Positions 55,819 to 64,000 of a DNA stretch of 64,000 bases are shown here, piece by piece. A program made the position numbers and the translations under genes. Source of the DNA: Rhodobacteraceae bacterium XHP0102 (GTDB lineage Bacteria > Pseudomonadota > Alphaproteobacteria > Rhodobacterales > Rhodobacteraceae); assembly GCA_025751475.1 (NCBI GenBank), contig JAOWLD010000001.1:930001-994000 (forward strand). Reading direction: 5' to 3'. Below the pieces are notes generated by a model. It was given only the letters and a program-made list of their open reading frames with translations. It made no database searches and was not told the DNA's origin. Each line of letters begins with the position of its first letter. The first letter of the stretch is position 1.

Positions 55819-57207
55819 ATGGCTGATATTCTTGTCGTTGATGACGAACGCGATATTCGCGAATTGGTCTGCGATATTTTGCAAGACGAAGGATTTTCCA
55901 CCCGCATGGCGGGGAATTCCGATGAATGTATGGCCCAATTGCAGCAGGCCTTGCCTGCATTGGTCATCCTCGACATCTGGCTCAAAGACAGCCACATGGA
56001 CGGGATTGATATTCTAAAAACCGTCAAGCGCGATATGCCCGATGTGCCCGTGGTGATTATTTCGGGCCATGGCAATATCGAAATCGCCGTGGCCGCGATC
56101 AAACAGGGGGCTTATGATTTCATCGAAAAGCCCTTTAACATCGATCAGCTTTTGGTGGTGATCCGCCGTGCGATGGAGGCCTCGAAGCTGCGCCGAGAGA
56201 ACTCCGCACTCAAGCGCGGCGAGACCCGTGTGGGCGAGATGATTGGCCAATCGGCGGGCTTTCGGAATTTAAAATCGCAGCTTGATAAAGTGACGAAATC
56301 CAACGGGCGCGTGTTGTTGAGCGGGCCTGCGGGCAGCGGCAAGGAAATGGCTGCGCGCTATATCCATGCCCATTCCAACCGCTCTGATGCGGCATTTGTC
56401 ACGGTGGCCTGTGCCGCCATTGCCCCCGATCAAATGGAATTTGTGCTTTTTGGTCGCGAAACGCCTGAGCGTGGCATCGAGCAAGGCTTGCTGGAACAGG
56501 CCCATGGTGGGGTTTTGCTGTTGGACGAGGTTGCCGATATGCCCATTGGCACGCAGTCCAAAATCCTGCGCGTCTTGGTGGATCAAGCCTTCACACGGGT
56601 CGGCGGCACCTCCAAGGTTCATGTGGATTTGCGCGTGATCTCCTCCACCACCAAACATCTGCCCGATGAAATCGCCGCAGGCCGTTTTCGGGAGGAGCTG
56701 TATCATCGCCTCAACGTGGTGCCGATTGAGGTGCCAAGCCTTGAGGCGCGCAGCGAGGATATCCCGCTTCTGGTGGCCTATTTCATCGAGACATTCCACC
56801 GGGAGCAGGGCCTTGCCTTCCGCAATGTGTCGAATGACGCAATGGCCACATTGCAAACCATGCGTTGGCCAGGAAATGTGCGCCAATTGCGCAATTTGAT
56901 CGAGCGTGTCTTGATTTTGGGCGAAGGCACGGGGCCAATTGGGATGGAGGATTTACCCCATCCCGAGGCGGGGAAAAACGCCGATGGCGAGGTCAGTCTC
57001 TCGCCAAGTTTGACCATGTTGCCCCTGCGCGAGGCGCGTGAATTGTTTGAGCGACAATATTTGATGGCACAGATCAATCGGTTTGGCGGCAACATCAGCC
57101 GCACAGCTGGTTTTGTCGGGATGGAGCGCAGCGCATTGCATCGCAAGCTGAAATCACTGGGCGTTGTTTCCTCCGCCAAGGCGCATCTGGGTGAGGATGC
57201 GGAATAG
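55819..57207 (+). CDS. ntrX: Response regulator NtrX
   Basis: A 462-residue regulator: receiver (DILVVDDERDIRELV), an AAA+ domain with SGPAGSGKEMAARYI and GVLLLDEVADMPIG, and a C-terminal helix-turn-helix (NISRTAGFVGMERSALHRKL). As in other NtrX proteins the GAFTGA loop is replaced by a shorter loop (LFGRETPERGIEQGLL), so it should not act through sigma-54. Partner of NtrY upstream. Confidence 0.93.
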   Translation: MADILVVDDERDIRELVCDILQDEGFSTRMAGNSDECMAQLQQALPALVILDIWLKDSHMDGIDILKTVKRDMPDVPVVIISGHGNIEIAVAAIKQGAYDFIEKPFNIDQLLVVIRRAMEASKLRRENSALKRGETRVGEMIGQSAGFRNLKSQLDKVTKSNGRVLLSGPAGSGKEMAARYIHAHSNRSDAAFVTVACAAIAPDQMEFVLFGRETPERGIEQGLLEQAHGGVLLLDEVADMPIGTQSKILRVLVDQAFTRVGGTSKVHVDLRVISSTTKHLPDEIAAGRFREELYHRLNVVPIEVPSLEARSEDIPLLVAYFIETFHREQGLAFRNVSNDAMATLQTMRWPGNVRQLRNLIERVLILGEGTGPIGMEDLPHPEAGKNADGEVSLSPSLTMLPLREARELFERQYLMAQINRFGGNISRTAGFVGMERSALHRKLKSLGVVSSAKAHLGEDAE

Positions 57208-57319
57208 CGGGCTGCGGGGCTTTGGCAATTGACCCGGTGACGGGTTTCTGCCAATCCTGAGCCCCTTGAAGATGCGATGCTGAAGATGCACTGAAGCCAT
57301 GGCGTAAGGATACGGCAAG

Positions 57320-58696
57320 ATGAAAGTCATCATTTGTGGCGCAGGCCAAGTGGGTTGGCAAATCGCGCGACAGCTTTCTGGCGAAGGCAATGATGTAACG
57401 GTGGTGGACAACAACCCCGAATTGGTGCGCCGCGCGACCGACACGCTGGATGTGCAGGGTTTGACAGGGTTTGCCAGCCATCCCGATGTGTTGGAGCGGG
57501 CAGGGGCGCGCGATGCCGATATGGTGATTGCGGCGACCTATTCTGACGAGGTGAATATGGTCACCTGTCAGGTTTCGCATTCGGTTTTCGGGGTGCCGCG
57601 TAAAATTGCGCGCCTGCGCGCGCAATCTTATCTCAAGGCGGATTATTCCGATCTTTATCGCCGCGATCATTTGCCGATTGATGTGATCATCAGCCCCGAG
57701 CGCGAGGTGGCCGAGGCTGCGTTGCGCCGCCTGTCGCAGCCTGCAAGTTTTGAATCCGAGGTGTTCTTGGGCGGCAAGGTGCAGCTTTTGGGTATCCAGT
57801 TGGAGGCCGACAGCCCCGTCTTGGAAACACCTTTGCGCCAATTGACGGAGCTGTTTTCGACCCTGCGCGCCATGGTCGTGGGGGTGCGCCGCGATGGCAC
57901 GCTGTTTGCGCCTGAACCGCGCGACCAGTTGTTTGCGGGCGATCAGATATACGTTTTCACGCATATGGATGACGCCGCGCGGACCCTTGAGATTTTTGGC
58001 AAATCCCAATCCCGCCAAGAACGCGTTGTGATTATTGGCGGGGGCAATGTCGGCTTGGCGGTGGCCCGCAATCTGGAAAATGCGCCGCACCGCCCGCGCG
58101 TGCGCCTGATTGAGGCGAACCGCGCCCGTGCCGAACGCGCCGCTGATGCGTTAGAGCGCTCCATTGTTCTGTTCGGGGATGGCATGGATATCGAGATCCT
58201 GCGCGAGGCAGGGATCGAGAAATCCGATGCGGTCCTTTGTGTCACCGATGATGATAAAACCAATCTTCTGGCCTCTGTGCGCGCGAAGGCCGAAGGGGCG
58301 GGCATGGCCATCGCTTTGGTCAATGATCCAACCATGGTGCCGATGATGGGGCCGTTGGATATTGACGCTTATGTCAATCCGCGGGCCACCACCGTATCGA
58401 GTATCCTGCGCCATATCCGCCATGGCCGTGTGCAGGGTGTCTATTCTATTGGCGATGCGGAGGCCGAAATCATCGAGGCTGAGGTGATGTCCACCTCGCC
58501 GCTTGCGGGCAAACAGATCCGCGATATCGACTTTCCCGAGGGGGTTTTGGTGGGTGCCCTTCTCAAAGGCGGCAAGGTGGTGCGCCCTGCGGGATCCACC
58601 CGACTGGATGAGGGCGATATGATCGTGATGTTTGCCCTCGCCGCAGATGTTCCCGCGGTCGAGGCCTTGCTGCAAGTCTCGGTTGATTTCTTCTGA
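57320..58696 (+). CDS. trkA: Trk potassium uptake regulatory protein
   Basis: A 458-residue cytoplasmic protein with two RCK units. The NAD-binding glycine motifs are ICGAGQVGWQIA at the N-terminus and IIGGGNVGLAVARNL mid-chain. It gates the TrkH channel in answer to nucleotides. A trkH gene follows after 24 bp, and the pair lies downstream of ntrX as in many alphaproteobacteria. Confidence 0.95.
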   Translation: MKVIICGAGQVGWQIARQLSGEGNDVTVVDNNPELVRRATDTLDVQGLTGFASHPDVLERAGARDADMVIAATYSDEVNMVTCQVSHSVFGVPRKIARLRAQSYLKADYSDLYRRDHLPIDVIISPEREVAEAALRRLSQPASFESEVFLGGKVQLLGIQLEADSPVLETPLRQLTELFSTLRAMVVGVRRDGTLFAPEPRDQLFAGDQIYVFTHMDDAARTLEIFGKSQSRQERVVIIGGGNVGLAVARNLENAPHRPRVRLIEANRARAERAADALERSIVLFGDGMDIEILREAGIEKSDAVLCVTDDDKTNLLASVRAKAEGAGMAIALVNDPTMVPMMGPLDIDAYVNPRATTVSSILRHIRHGRVQGVYSIGDAEAEIIEAEVMSTSPLAGKQIRDIDFPEGVLVGALLKGGKVVRPAGSTRLDEGDMIVMFALAADVPAVEALLQVSVDFF

Positions 58697-58720
58697 TCGG
58701 CTGCGCGTGAGGCCCCCGTC

Positions 58721-60229
58721 ATGAGCGTTCTTCACAGCATCGCCAAATTGCCACTGTTCGTGATCCTGATCGGGGTCTCATCAGGCGCGATGCTGCTGCC
58801 TTCGCTGGTGGCATTGGGGCAAGATGATATGCCGACCAGCCGCGTGTTTTTCTACTGTGCGATTTTGTTCTTCATTCTCGCGCTGTTGCTTGGGTTTGTC
58901 ACAACCAGCACAACCCGCGCAGAAACGGGTTGGACGCAATTGATCACGCTGCTTTTGGCCTATCTGTTGTTGCCGCTGATCCTTGCCGTGCCGATGGATG
59001 CGGCGTTGGAGGGCGCGCGGTTTTTCACCTGCTATATCGAGATGGTCTCAAGCCTGACCACCACGGGGGCCAGTTTTTTTGGTGAAGGCAGCCTCAGTGA
59101 TCCGTTCATCATGTGGCGTGCCACCGTGGCATGGTTTGGCGGATTCCTGATATGGCTGTCTGCGATTGCCATTCTCGCGCCGCTTAATCTGGGCGGCTAT
59201 GAGGTGACATCCGAGGCACAGGTGCAGGGCCTTCAGACCCGTTCCGCGGGTCAGATGCGCGCCGCCACGCCCGAGCAACGCTTGGCCAAACACGCGATGC
59301 GTCTGGCCCCAACCTATGTCACATTGACCGTGGCCTTGTGGATTTTGTTGATGGTTGCTGGCTCTGACAGCCTGTCTGCGCTGATCCATGCCATGTCGAC
59401 CCTGTCTACCTCAGGGATCAGTTTGGACGGTCAAATCGGCGGATTTGGGGCCGAGATGATGGTGTTTCTGTTTTTCCTCTTTGCCTTGTCACGGCGCACC
59501 TTCACCCATGCGCTCAACCGCGATTATCTGCGCCGTATGATCAAGGATCGCGAAATCCGCTTGGCGGTTCTGGTCGTTGTGATGGTTCCACTGATTTTGT
59601 TCTTCCGCCATTGGTTTGGCGCATTCGAGGGCGAAACCAATAATTTTGCCTATGGTGCCGCAGCCCTTTGGGGGGCTTTGTTCACCGTAGCCTCGTTTTT
59701 GACCACCACGGGCTTTGTCAGCCAAGAATGGGCCGCCGCAAGCCTTTGGTCGGGGATCGAGGTGCCTGGGATGGTCTTGATTGGGCTCGCGCTTATGGGG
59801 GGTGGGGTGGCCACGACCGCAGGCGGCGTGAAATTGTTGCGGGTTTATGCGCTTTATAAACATGGGTTGCGCGAGGTGGAAAAACTGATCCACCCCCATT
59901 CCGTAGCAGGCGCAGGCCGCTTGGGGCGGCGCATCCGCCGCGAAGGGGCGTATATTGCATGGGTTTTCTTTATGCTTTTGGTGCTGTCGATGGCGGTGTT
60001 TATGTCGCTCTTGGCTGCGACTGGTCTCGATTTTGAAAGCGCGATGATCCTGACGGTGGCCGCGCTGACCACCACGGGTCCATTGGCGCAAGTGGGGGGA
60101 GAAGCGGCCATTGGCTACACAGGCCTCAGCGATGTTGCGAAAATTTTTCTGGCCTTTGCCATGATCGTGGGGCGCATGGAAACCCTTGTTTTGGTCGCGC
60201 TGATCTCGCCACGGTTTTGGCGTAGATAG
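58721..60229 (+). CDS. trkH: Trk potassium uptake channel protein
   Basis: A 502-residue membrane protein of the TrkH/TrkG family with about ten to twelve hydrophobic helices. The selectivity-filter-like loops are visible as SSLTTTGASFF, STLSTSGISLDG, SFLTTTGFVSQ and AALTTTGPLAQ, four in all as required. It imports K+ under control of TrkA. The hfq gene follows after a 131-bp gap. Confidence 0.95.
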   Translation: MSVLHSIAKLPLFVILIGVSSGAMLLPSLVALGQDDMPTSRVFFYCAILFFILALLLGFVTTSTTRAETGWTQLITLLLAYLLLPLILAVPMDAALEGARFFTCYIEMVSSLTTTGASFFGEGSLSDPFIMWRATVAWFGGFLIWLSAIAILAPLNLGGYEVTSEAQVQGLQTRSAGQMRAATPEQRLAKHAMRLAPTYVTLTVALWILLMVAGSDSLSALIHAMSTLSTSGISLDGQIGGFGAEMMVFLFFLFALSRRTFTHALNRDYLRRMIKDREIRLAVLVVVMVPLILFFRHWFGAFEGETNNFAYGAAALWGALFTVASFLTTTGFVSQEWAAASLWSGIEVPGMVLIGLALMGGGVATTAGGVKLLRVYALYKHGLREVEKLIHPHSVAGAGRLGRRIRREGAYIAWVFFMLLVLSMAVFMSLLAATGLDFESAMILTVAALTTTGPLAQVGGEAAIGYTGLSDVAKIFLAFAMIVGRMETLVLVALISPRFWRR

Positions 60230-60231
60230 TA

Positions 60232-60284
60232 TTTAAATTCCAACATTTTATTTAGGTGTATTGGAATCGGGCTTTAAATTCCAA
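60232..60284. promoter_or_regulatory. Repeat cluster upstream of hfq
   Basis: TTTAAATTCCAA occurs at 60232-60243 and 60273-60284, with an inverted TTGGAA at 60261-60266 between them. It lies 80-130 bp ahead of the hfq start and could be an operator for hfq or part of the trkH 3' region. Confidence 0.35.
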
Positions 60285-60360
60285 AAAGAAATCTACATAC
60301 TCGGCAATGCTAACCGTGTTTGGACCCAACCAAGCAGACGAACGATAAGGCGAAACAAAA

Positions 60361-60594
60361 ATGGCCGAAGCAAAAACAAACTTGCAGGATTCCTTCCTGA
60401 ACCATGTGCGCAAGGCGAAAGTGCCTGTGACGATTTTTTTGATCAACGGGGTCAAGCTGCAAGGCGTGATCACGTGGTTTGACAATTTCTGCGTGCTGTT
60501 GCGCCGCGATGGCCAATCGCAGCTTGTCTATAAGCACGCGATTTCCACCATCATGCCCGCGCAGCCGATCAGCCTCTATGAAGGCGAAGAGTGA
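60361..60594 (+). CDS. hfq: RNA chaperone Hfq
   Basis: A 77-residue Sm-like protein. The Sm1 region ([20 protein letters not shown], then [20 protein letters not shown]) and the Sm2 motif [13 protein letters not shown] are both clear. It pairs small RNAs with mRNAs. The hflX gene overlaps its stop by four bases (GTGA), the usual hfq-hflX arrangement. Confidence 0.96.
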   Translation: MAEAKTNLQDSFLNHVRKAKVPVTIFLINGVKLQGVITWFDNFCVLLRRDGQSQLVYKHAISTIMPAQPISLYEGEE

Positions 60595-61889
60595 CGCAAA
60601 CAGCGGTCTCTGAACATGGGCTTACCAAGGGCGCAATGATGCGCGCCTTTGTTCTGCACCCCGATATTCAAAGTGATAAATCCCGCCCTGATCCTGCCCC
60701 CGCCTTGGAGGAGGCGGTATCCTTGGCGCTTGCCTTGCCTGATCTGGAGGTGGCCTTGGCACAGGTGGTGCGTCTGCCTGCCGCCCGCCCAGGCACACTT
60801 TTTGGCACAGGAAAATTGGCCGAGCTGAAAGACCAGATCAAGGACGCCGATGTGGGGCTTGTCTTGGTCAACGGGCCTGTCACGCCTGTGCAGCAACGCA
60901 ATTTGGAAAAGGAATGGGGTGTTAAGCTTCTGGATCGCACAGGGTTGATCTTGGAGATTTTTGCCGCGCGCGCCGCAACCCGTGAAGGGGTGTTGCAGGT
61001 GGATTTGGCCGCCCTGTCTTACCAACGCACCCGCCTTGTTCGGGCATGGACCCACCTTGAGCGTCAGCGTGGCGGGCTTGGTTTTGTTGGTGGCCCAGGG
61101 GAGACGCAGATCGAGGCGGACCGCCGCGCCATTGATGCGCAGATGGTGCGCCTGAAGCGACAATTGGACAAGGTGGTGAAAACCCGATCCTTGCATCGCG
61201 CCGCGCGCGCCAAGGTGCCTTATCCCGTGGTGGCCTTGGTGGGCTATACCAATGCGGGCAAATCCACATTGTTCAACCGCGCCACAGGGGCGGATGTTCT
61301 GGCGCAAGATATGCTCTTTGCCACGCTTGATCCAACCATGCGCGCCATTCATTTGGCCGATGGGTCAGAGGTGATCTTGTCCGATACGGTGGGGTTCATC
61401 TCGGATTTGCCGACCCAATTGGTGGCGGCCTTCCGCGCCACATTGGAGGAGGTGCTGGACGCGGATCTGATCTTGCATATGCGTGACATCTCCCACCCCC
61501 AAACGGAGGAGCAGGCCACAGAGGTGCGATTGATCCTCGACCAATTGGGTCTGTCCAAAGATGTGCCACAGATCGAAGTCTGGAATAAAATAGATTGTCT
61601 TGAACCCGAGGCGCAGGACAGTATGCGCGTCTTGGCCGCACGGCGCAGCGATGTGGTCGCCTTGTCTGCATTGACGGGTGAGGGGGTGGATCACCTGCAT
61701 CGGATGATTGCCGCGCAACTGGCCCCACCCAAAACCAGCGAAACCCTGCATCTGCCCCATTCTGCGGGGCGCGCGCGCGCATGGCTGTTTGAGCAGGGCG
61801 TGGTGCGGGCCGAACGTGTCGATGACGATGGCCAGCATTTCACAGTGGAATGGACCGCCACCCAAGCCGCCCGATTTGCCAAGCTTTAG
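60591..61889 (+). CDS. hflX: Ribosome-associated GTPase HflX
   Basis: A 432-residue GTPase. The N-terminal nucleotide-binding domain contains [14 protein letters not shown] and [18 protein letters not shown]. The G domain has [12 protein letters not shown] (G1), [11 protein letters not shown] (G3) and VWNKIDCL (G4). It splits stalled ribosomes. It starts with a GTG overlapping hfq and ends against the convergent acylase gene with overlapping stop codons. Confidence 0.95.
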   Translation: MTQTAVSEHGLTKGAMMRAFVLHPDIQSDKSRPDPAPALEEAVSLALALPDLEVALAQVVRLPAARPGTLFGTGKLAELKDQIKDADVGLVLVNGPVTPVQQRNLEKEWGVKLLDRTGLILEIFAARAATREGVLQVDLAALSYQRTRLVRAWTHLERQRGGLGFVGGPGETQIEADRRAIDAQMVRLKRQLDKVVKTRSLHRAARAKVPYPVVALVGYTNAGKSTLFNRATGADVLAQDMLFATLDPTMRAIHLADGSEVILSDTVGFISDLPTQLVAAFRATLEEVLDADLILHMRDISHPQTEEQATEVRLILDQLGLSKDVPQIEVWNKIDCLEPEAQDSMRVLAARRSDVVALSALTGEGVDHLHRMIAAQLAPPKTSETLHLPHSAGRARAWLFEQGVVRAERVDDDGQHFTVEWTATQAARFAKL

Positions 61890-64000
61890 CGTGGTATCAG
61901 GGTTGTCACCCCAAGATTGCCCGCCCGTGCGAGGGTGGCATCAAGGCTCATGGGCAGGTATTCACCGCGCCGCCACAGCTCGGACAGATCGTCATAATGG
62001 CGGCTAAGGGGATGGCCTGATTGCCCCGTGGCAATGATAAACACGCTGCTGTCTAGGTCAGAGAAATCATAGACCCCGCGATAGCCCGCCGCATGACGGT
62101 TTTCAAAGGGCGCATCCCCGTCCCATGAAATGGCCCCTCGCATCAGGCTATGCGGCCCGCCCGAGGTCGGCTGACGGATGTTGACCACCCATGAGAACAA
62201 ATCGGTTCCCCCCAAAACGGGGTGGCGGTGCACCGCCTCATGCGCGGCCCCCCAACGCCAACTGTCAAGATTGGGTCCATAGGTCTCGATCAGATATTGC
62301 AGCGCCTCGTCCAGCGCGTCTTGTGCTATCTCCGCGCAGGTTTCAATGCGGGAAGTGTTGCGCAGATCACACCAGATGGCCGCCCCCTCTATGTCCCGAA
62401 AGACACGTTCGATGAAAATCGGCTCGACCGAGTAAAATGCATCGGACAAGGGGCCGAGATCATCGCGGATCAAGCGCTGTTGCAAGGCGCGCATCCACGC
62501 AATGTAGATCAGCGGTTCGGGCATATGTTCGTTCATATCCCCATCCCAATCCGCCAAACGCTCCAGCGCGCGTGCGCGCGTGCGCGCAAGGCTGCCTTCG
62601 GGGGCGGTGTCTTGGTTGAACCATAATTCCGCCCCTACAAGGGGCAGAATATTCACCGCTGCGGCGGAAACGGGGTCGAGTTGCGCTTCGATAAAGCTGT
62701 CACGGGTATGGACCGCGCGCATCTGCATCAGCCGCTGCCAACGCAAAACGCGCTGTGTGTCGCCCCAGTTATAGCTCAGATGATCTGGAAATGCCCGATC
62801 CACGGTTTTGTTGTTCGTGTTGCCAACGATGCCACCTTCGGGATTGACGAAGCGGGGATTGGCCTGTTCGGGGATCACCCCCCGCCAACGGTTTTGATCA
62901 AGCCAGCCCTGCGCAGGAATGCGCCCCTGTCCGATCATCTCAGGATTGCGGCGCGGTTGGCGGCCAATGACCTGCAGGGCGATATTTCCATCCGCATCCG
63001 CCAAGGTCAGGTTCTGCGATGGGGCGATATAGGCGGCCGTTGCCTCCAACGCCGCATCCACCGATTGCGCCCGCATCAAGGCAAGTCCTGCTTGCAGGCT
63101 TGTGTTGCGCGGGTTCAGCGCGGTCCAAGACAGGGCCATCACATGATTTTCGGGCGTAACCGTTCCCAAATCCCAATGCGTGGCGGGGATAATCGGGCCA
63201 TTGCGACTGTTGCGCAGGGTAATTGTAACGGGCGTGTCATCTGCGACCTGAATGATCTCTTGGCGGCTGACGAAAGGAATAAACTCCGCCCCGGCACGAT
63301 AGCGCATGGGATCGTTTGGATCGAGTTCCTCAACAAAGAGGTCCATATCGTCCACATAGGACGAGGTGAGCCCCCATGCGAGCCTGTCAGAGCGCCCGAC
63401 CGCGACAACGGGCATTCCAGGGATGGTTGCGCCGATGACACCGCCCGTAGACAGCTCCAACCGCGCCAGATACCAAACCGAAGGCGCGCTGAGGCCCAAA
63501 TGCGGATCATTGGCCAACAGCGTTGCGTTGCTGGTCGCCCGAAACGGTGCCGCCGCCCAAGCGTTTGATGCCCCCGCAAGCCCGCGTGGCGCGACAGGGT
63601 AAAGCGGGTCTTCATGCGCGGGTGTGGTGCTGTTGGCGAAATCCCGTGGGGCTGCATCGAACAGGCTGGCATAATCAGGCAGCGCGGCCACGCCTGTGCC
63701 TGGTGCATCTGGCATCAGGTCACGAATACGTTCGGGGCGGTCCAATGCCAAAATGGCACGGGCGCGCAAGATATCGGTTTGTGCCTGATCGCTGAGGGTC
63801 AGGGCCATCAGCATGGAAATCGCGATGCTGTCTTGCGGACGCCATGGGGCGATATTTGGTTCAAACAGGAACAATTCAGGCGCGCCACGCCCCAAAGCCT
63901 CGCGCGCGATCTGGTCAAGCCAGCCGTTCACCCCCGCTGCATAAGCCTCAAGATCGGCGCGCGCCGCGGCGGAGTAGTTTTCAAAAGATGTCTGCGCGTA
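61886..64000 (-). CDS. Penicillin acylase family protein, 5' end outside the window
   Basis: The frame is open through the right edge; 704 residues are visible and the N-terminal signal peptide and first part of the alpha subunit are missing. The internal cleavage site that exposes the nucleophile serine is in LAGASNAWAAAPF (Ser at about 63568-63566), followed by NATLLANDPHLGLSAPSVWY. This is an N-terminal-nucleophile hydrolase; relatives cleave beta-lactam side chains, acyl-homoserine lactones or cyclic lipopeptides. Substrate unknown. Confidence 0.88.
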   Translation of the reverse strand, partial: YAQTSFENYSAAARADLEAYAAGVNGWLDQIAREALGRGAPELFLFEPNIAPWRPQDSIAISMLMALTLSDQAQTDILRARAILALDRPERIRDLMPDAPGTGVAALPDYASLFDAAPRDFANSTTPAHEDPLYPVAPRGLAGASNAWAAAPFRATSNATLLANDPHLGLSAPSVWYLARLELSTGGVIGATIPGMPVVAVGRSDRLAWGLTSSYVDDMDLFVEELDPNDPMRYRAGAEFIPFVSRQEIIQVADDTPVTITLRNSRNGPIIPATHWDLGTVTPENHVMALSWTALNPRNTSLQAGLALMRAQSVDAALEATAAYIAPSQNLTLADADGNIALQVIGRQPRRNPEMIGQGRIPAQGWLDQNRWRGVIPEQANPRFVNPEGGIVGNTNNKTVDRAFPDHLSYNWGDTQRVLRWQRLMQMRAVHTRDSFIEAQLDPVSAAAVNILPLVGAELWFNQDTAPEGSLARTRARALERLADWDGDMNEHMPEPLIYIAWMRALQQRLIRDDLGPLSDAFYSVEPIFIERVFRDIEGAAIWCDLRNTSRIETCAEIAQDALDEALQYLIETYGPNLDSWRWGAAHEAVHRHPVLGGTDLFSWVVNIRQPTSGGPHSLMRGAISWDGDAPFENRHAAGYRGVYDFSDLDSSVFIIATGQSGHPLSRHYDDLSELWRRGEYLPMSLDATLARAGNLGVTTLIPR

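Noticed and set aside
1-64000. tRNA genes, CRISPR arrays, insertion sequences
   Set aside because: Looked for TTCGA-type T-loops at likely integration sites, regularly spaced repeats and transposase motifs; none found. The island uses guaA and not a tRNA as its site.

Overview
The window looks like the chromosome of a marine alphaproteobacterium of the Rhodobacterales (roseobacter type). The evidence is the gene order dusB-ntrB-ntrC-ntrY-ntrX-trkA-trkH-hfq-hflX, the block purL-bolA-grxD, an ispDF fusion, an NtrC that lacks the GAFTGA loop, small proteins of types (DUF6477-like, DUF6456-like) common in this order, and a GC-rich codon usage. This is judged by reading only; no database search was run.

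Left arm (1-16.3 kb): monothiol glutaredoxin (cut by the window edge), bolA-like gene, purL, a LysR regulator, TetR regulator plus PPK2, metA, a P-loop ATPase, an outer-membrane FadL-like protein, an EamA transporter, mazG, a flavin reductase, agmatinase, an acyltransferase, murI, argC and ccmE. An AT-rich FkbM methyltransferase gene lies next to the island border.

Island (about 16,340-38,663): a block of lower G+C flanked by a 13-bp direct repeat that is the 3' end of guaA. A tyrosine integrase sits beside guaA, and short GTGTAACTT-like repeats occur at both ends, as expected for arm sites. The left third (16.5-22.8 kb) holds small genes of unknown function around a clamp-loader-like AAA+ ATPase, plus a 700-bp non-coding stretch with strong inverted repeats. 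The middle (23-36.5 kb) is a surface-polysaccharide cluster: glycosyltransferases, rmlBDAC for dTDP-L-rhamnose, an RgpF-like protein with in-frame tandem repeats, a GT-C membrane protein, a polyprenol-type glycosyltransferase, a heparinase-like protein, a nitroreductase, a GtrA protein and an ABC exporter (wzm/wzt). The right end has two tail-to-tail tyrosine recombinases. The simplest reading is an integrative element that carries a rhamnose-containing glycan cluster as cargo and can swap the cell surface of its host.

Right arm (38.6-64 kb): guaA, an MttB-family methyltransferase, a DUF6477-like gene, a DUF6456-like HTH protein, lipA, two c-type cytochromes, a 53-residue membrane protein, hpt, a COQ10/RatA-like gene, a pncC/cinA-type gene, pgpA and ispDF. 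The dusB-to-hflX nitrogen/potassium/RNA-chaperone block follows. A penicillin acylase gene runs off the right edge. No rRNA, tRNA, CRISPR array or transposase was recognised.
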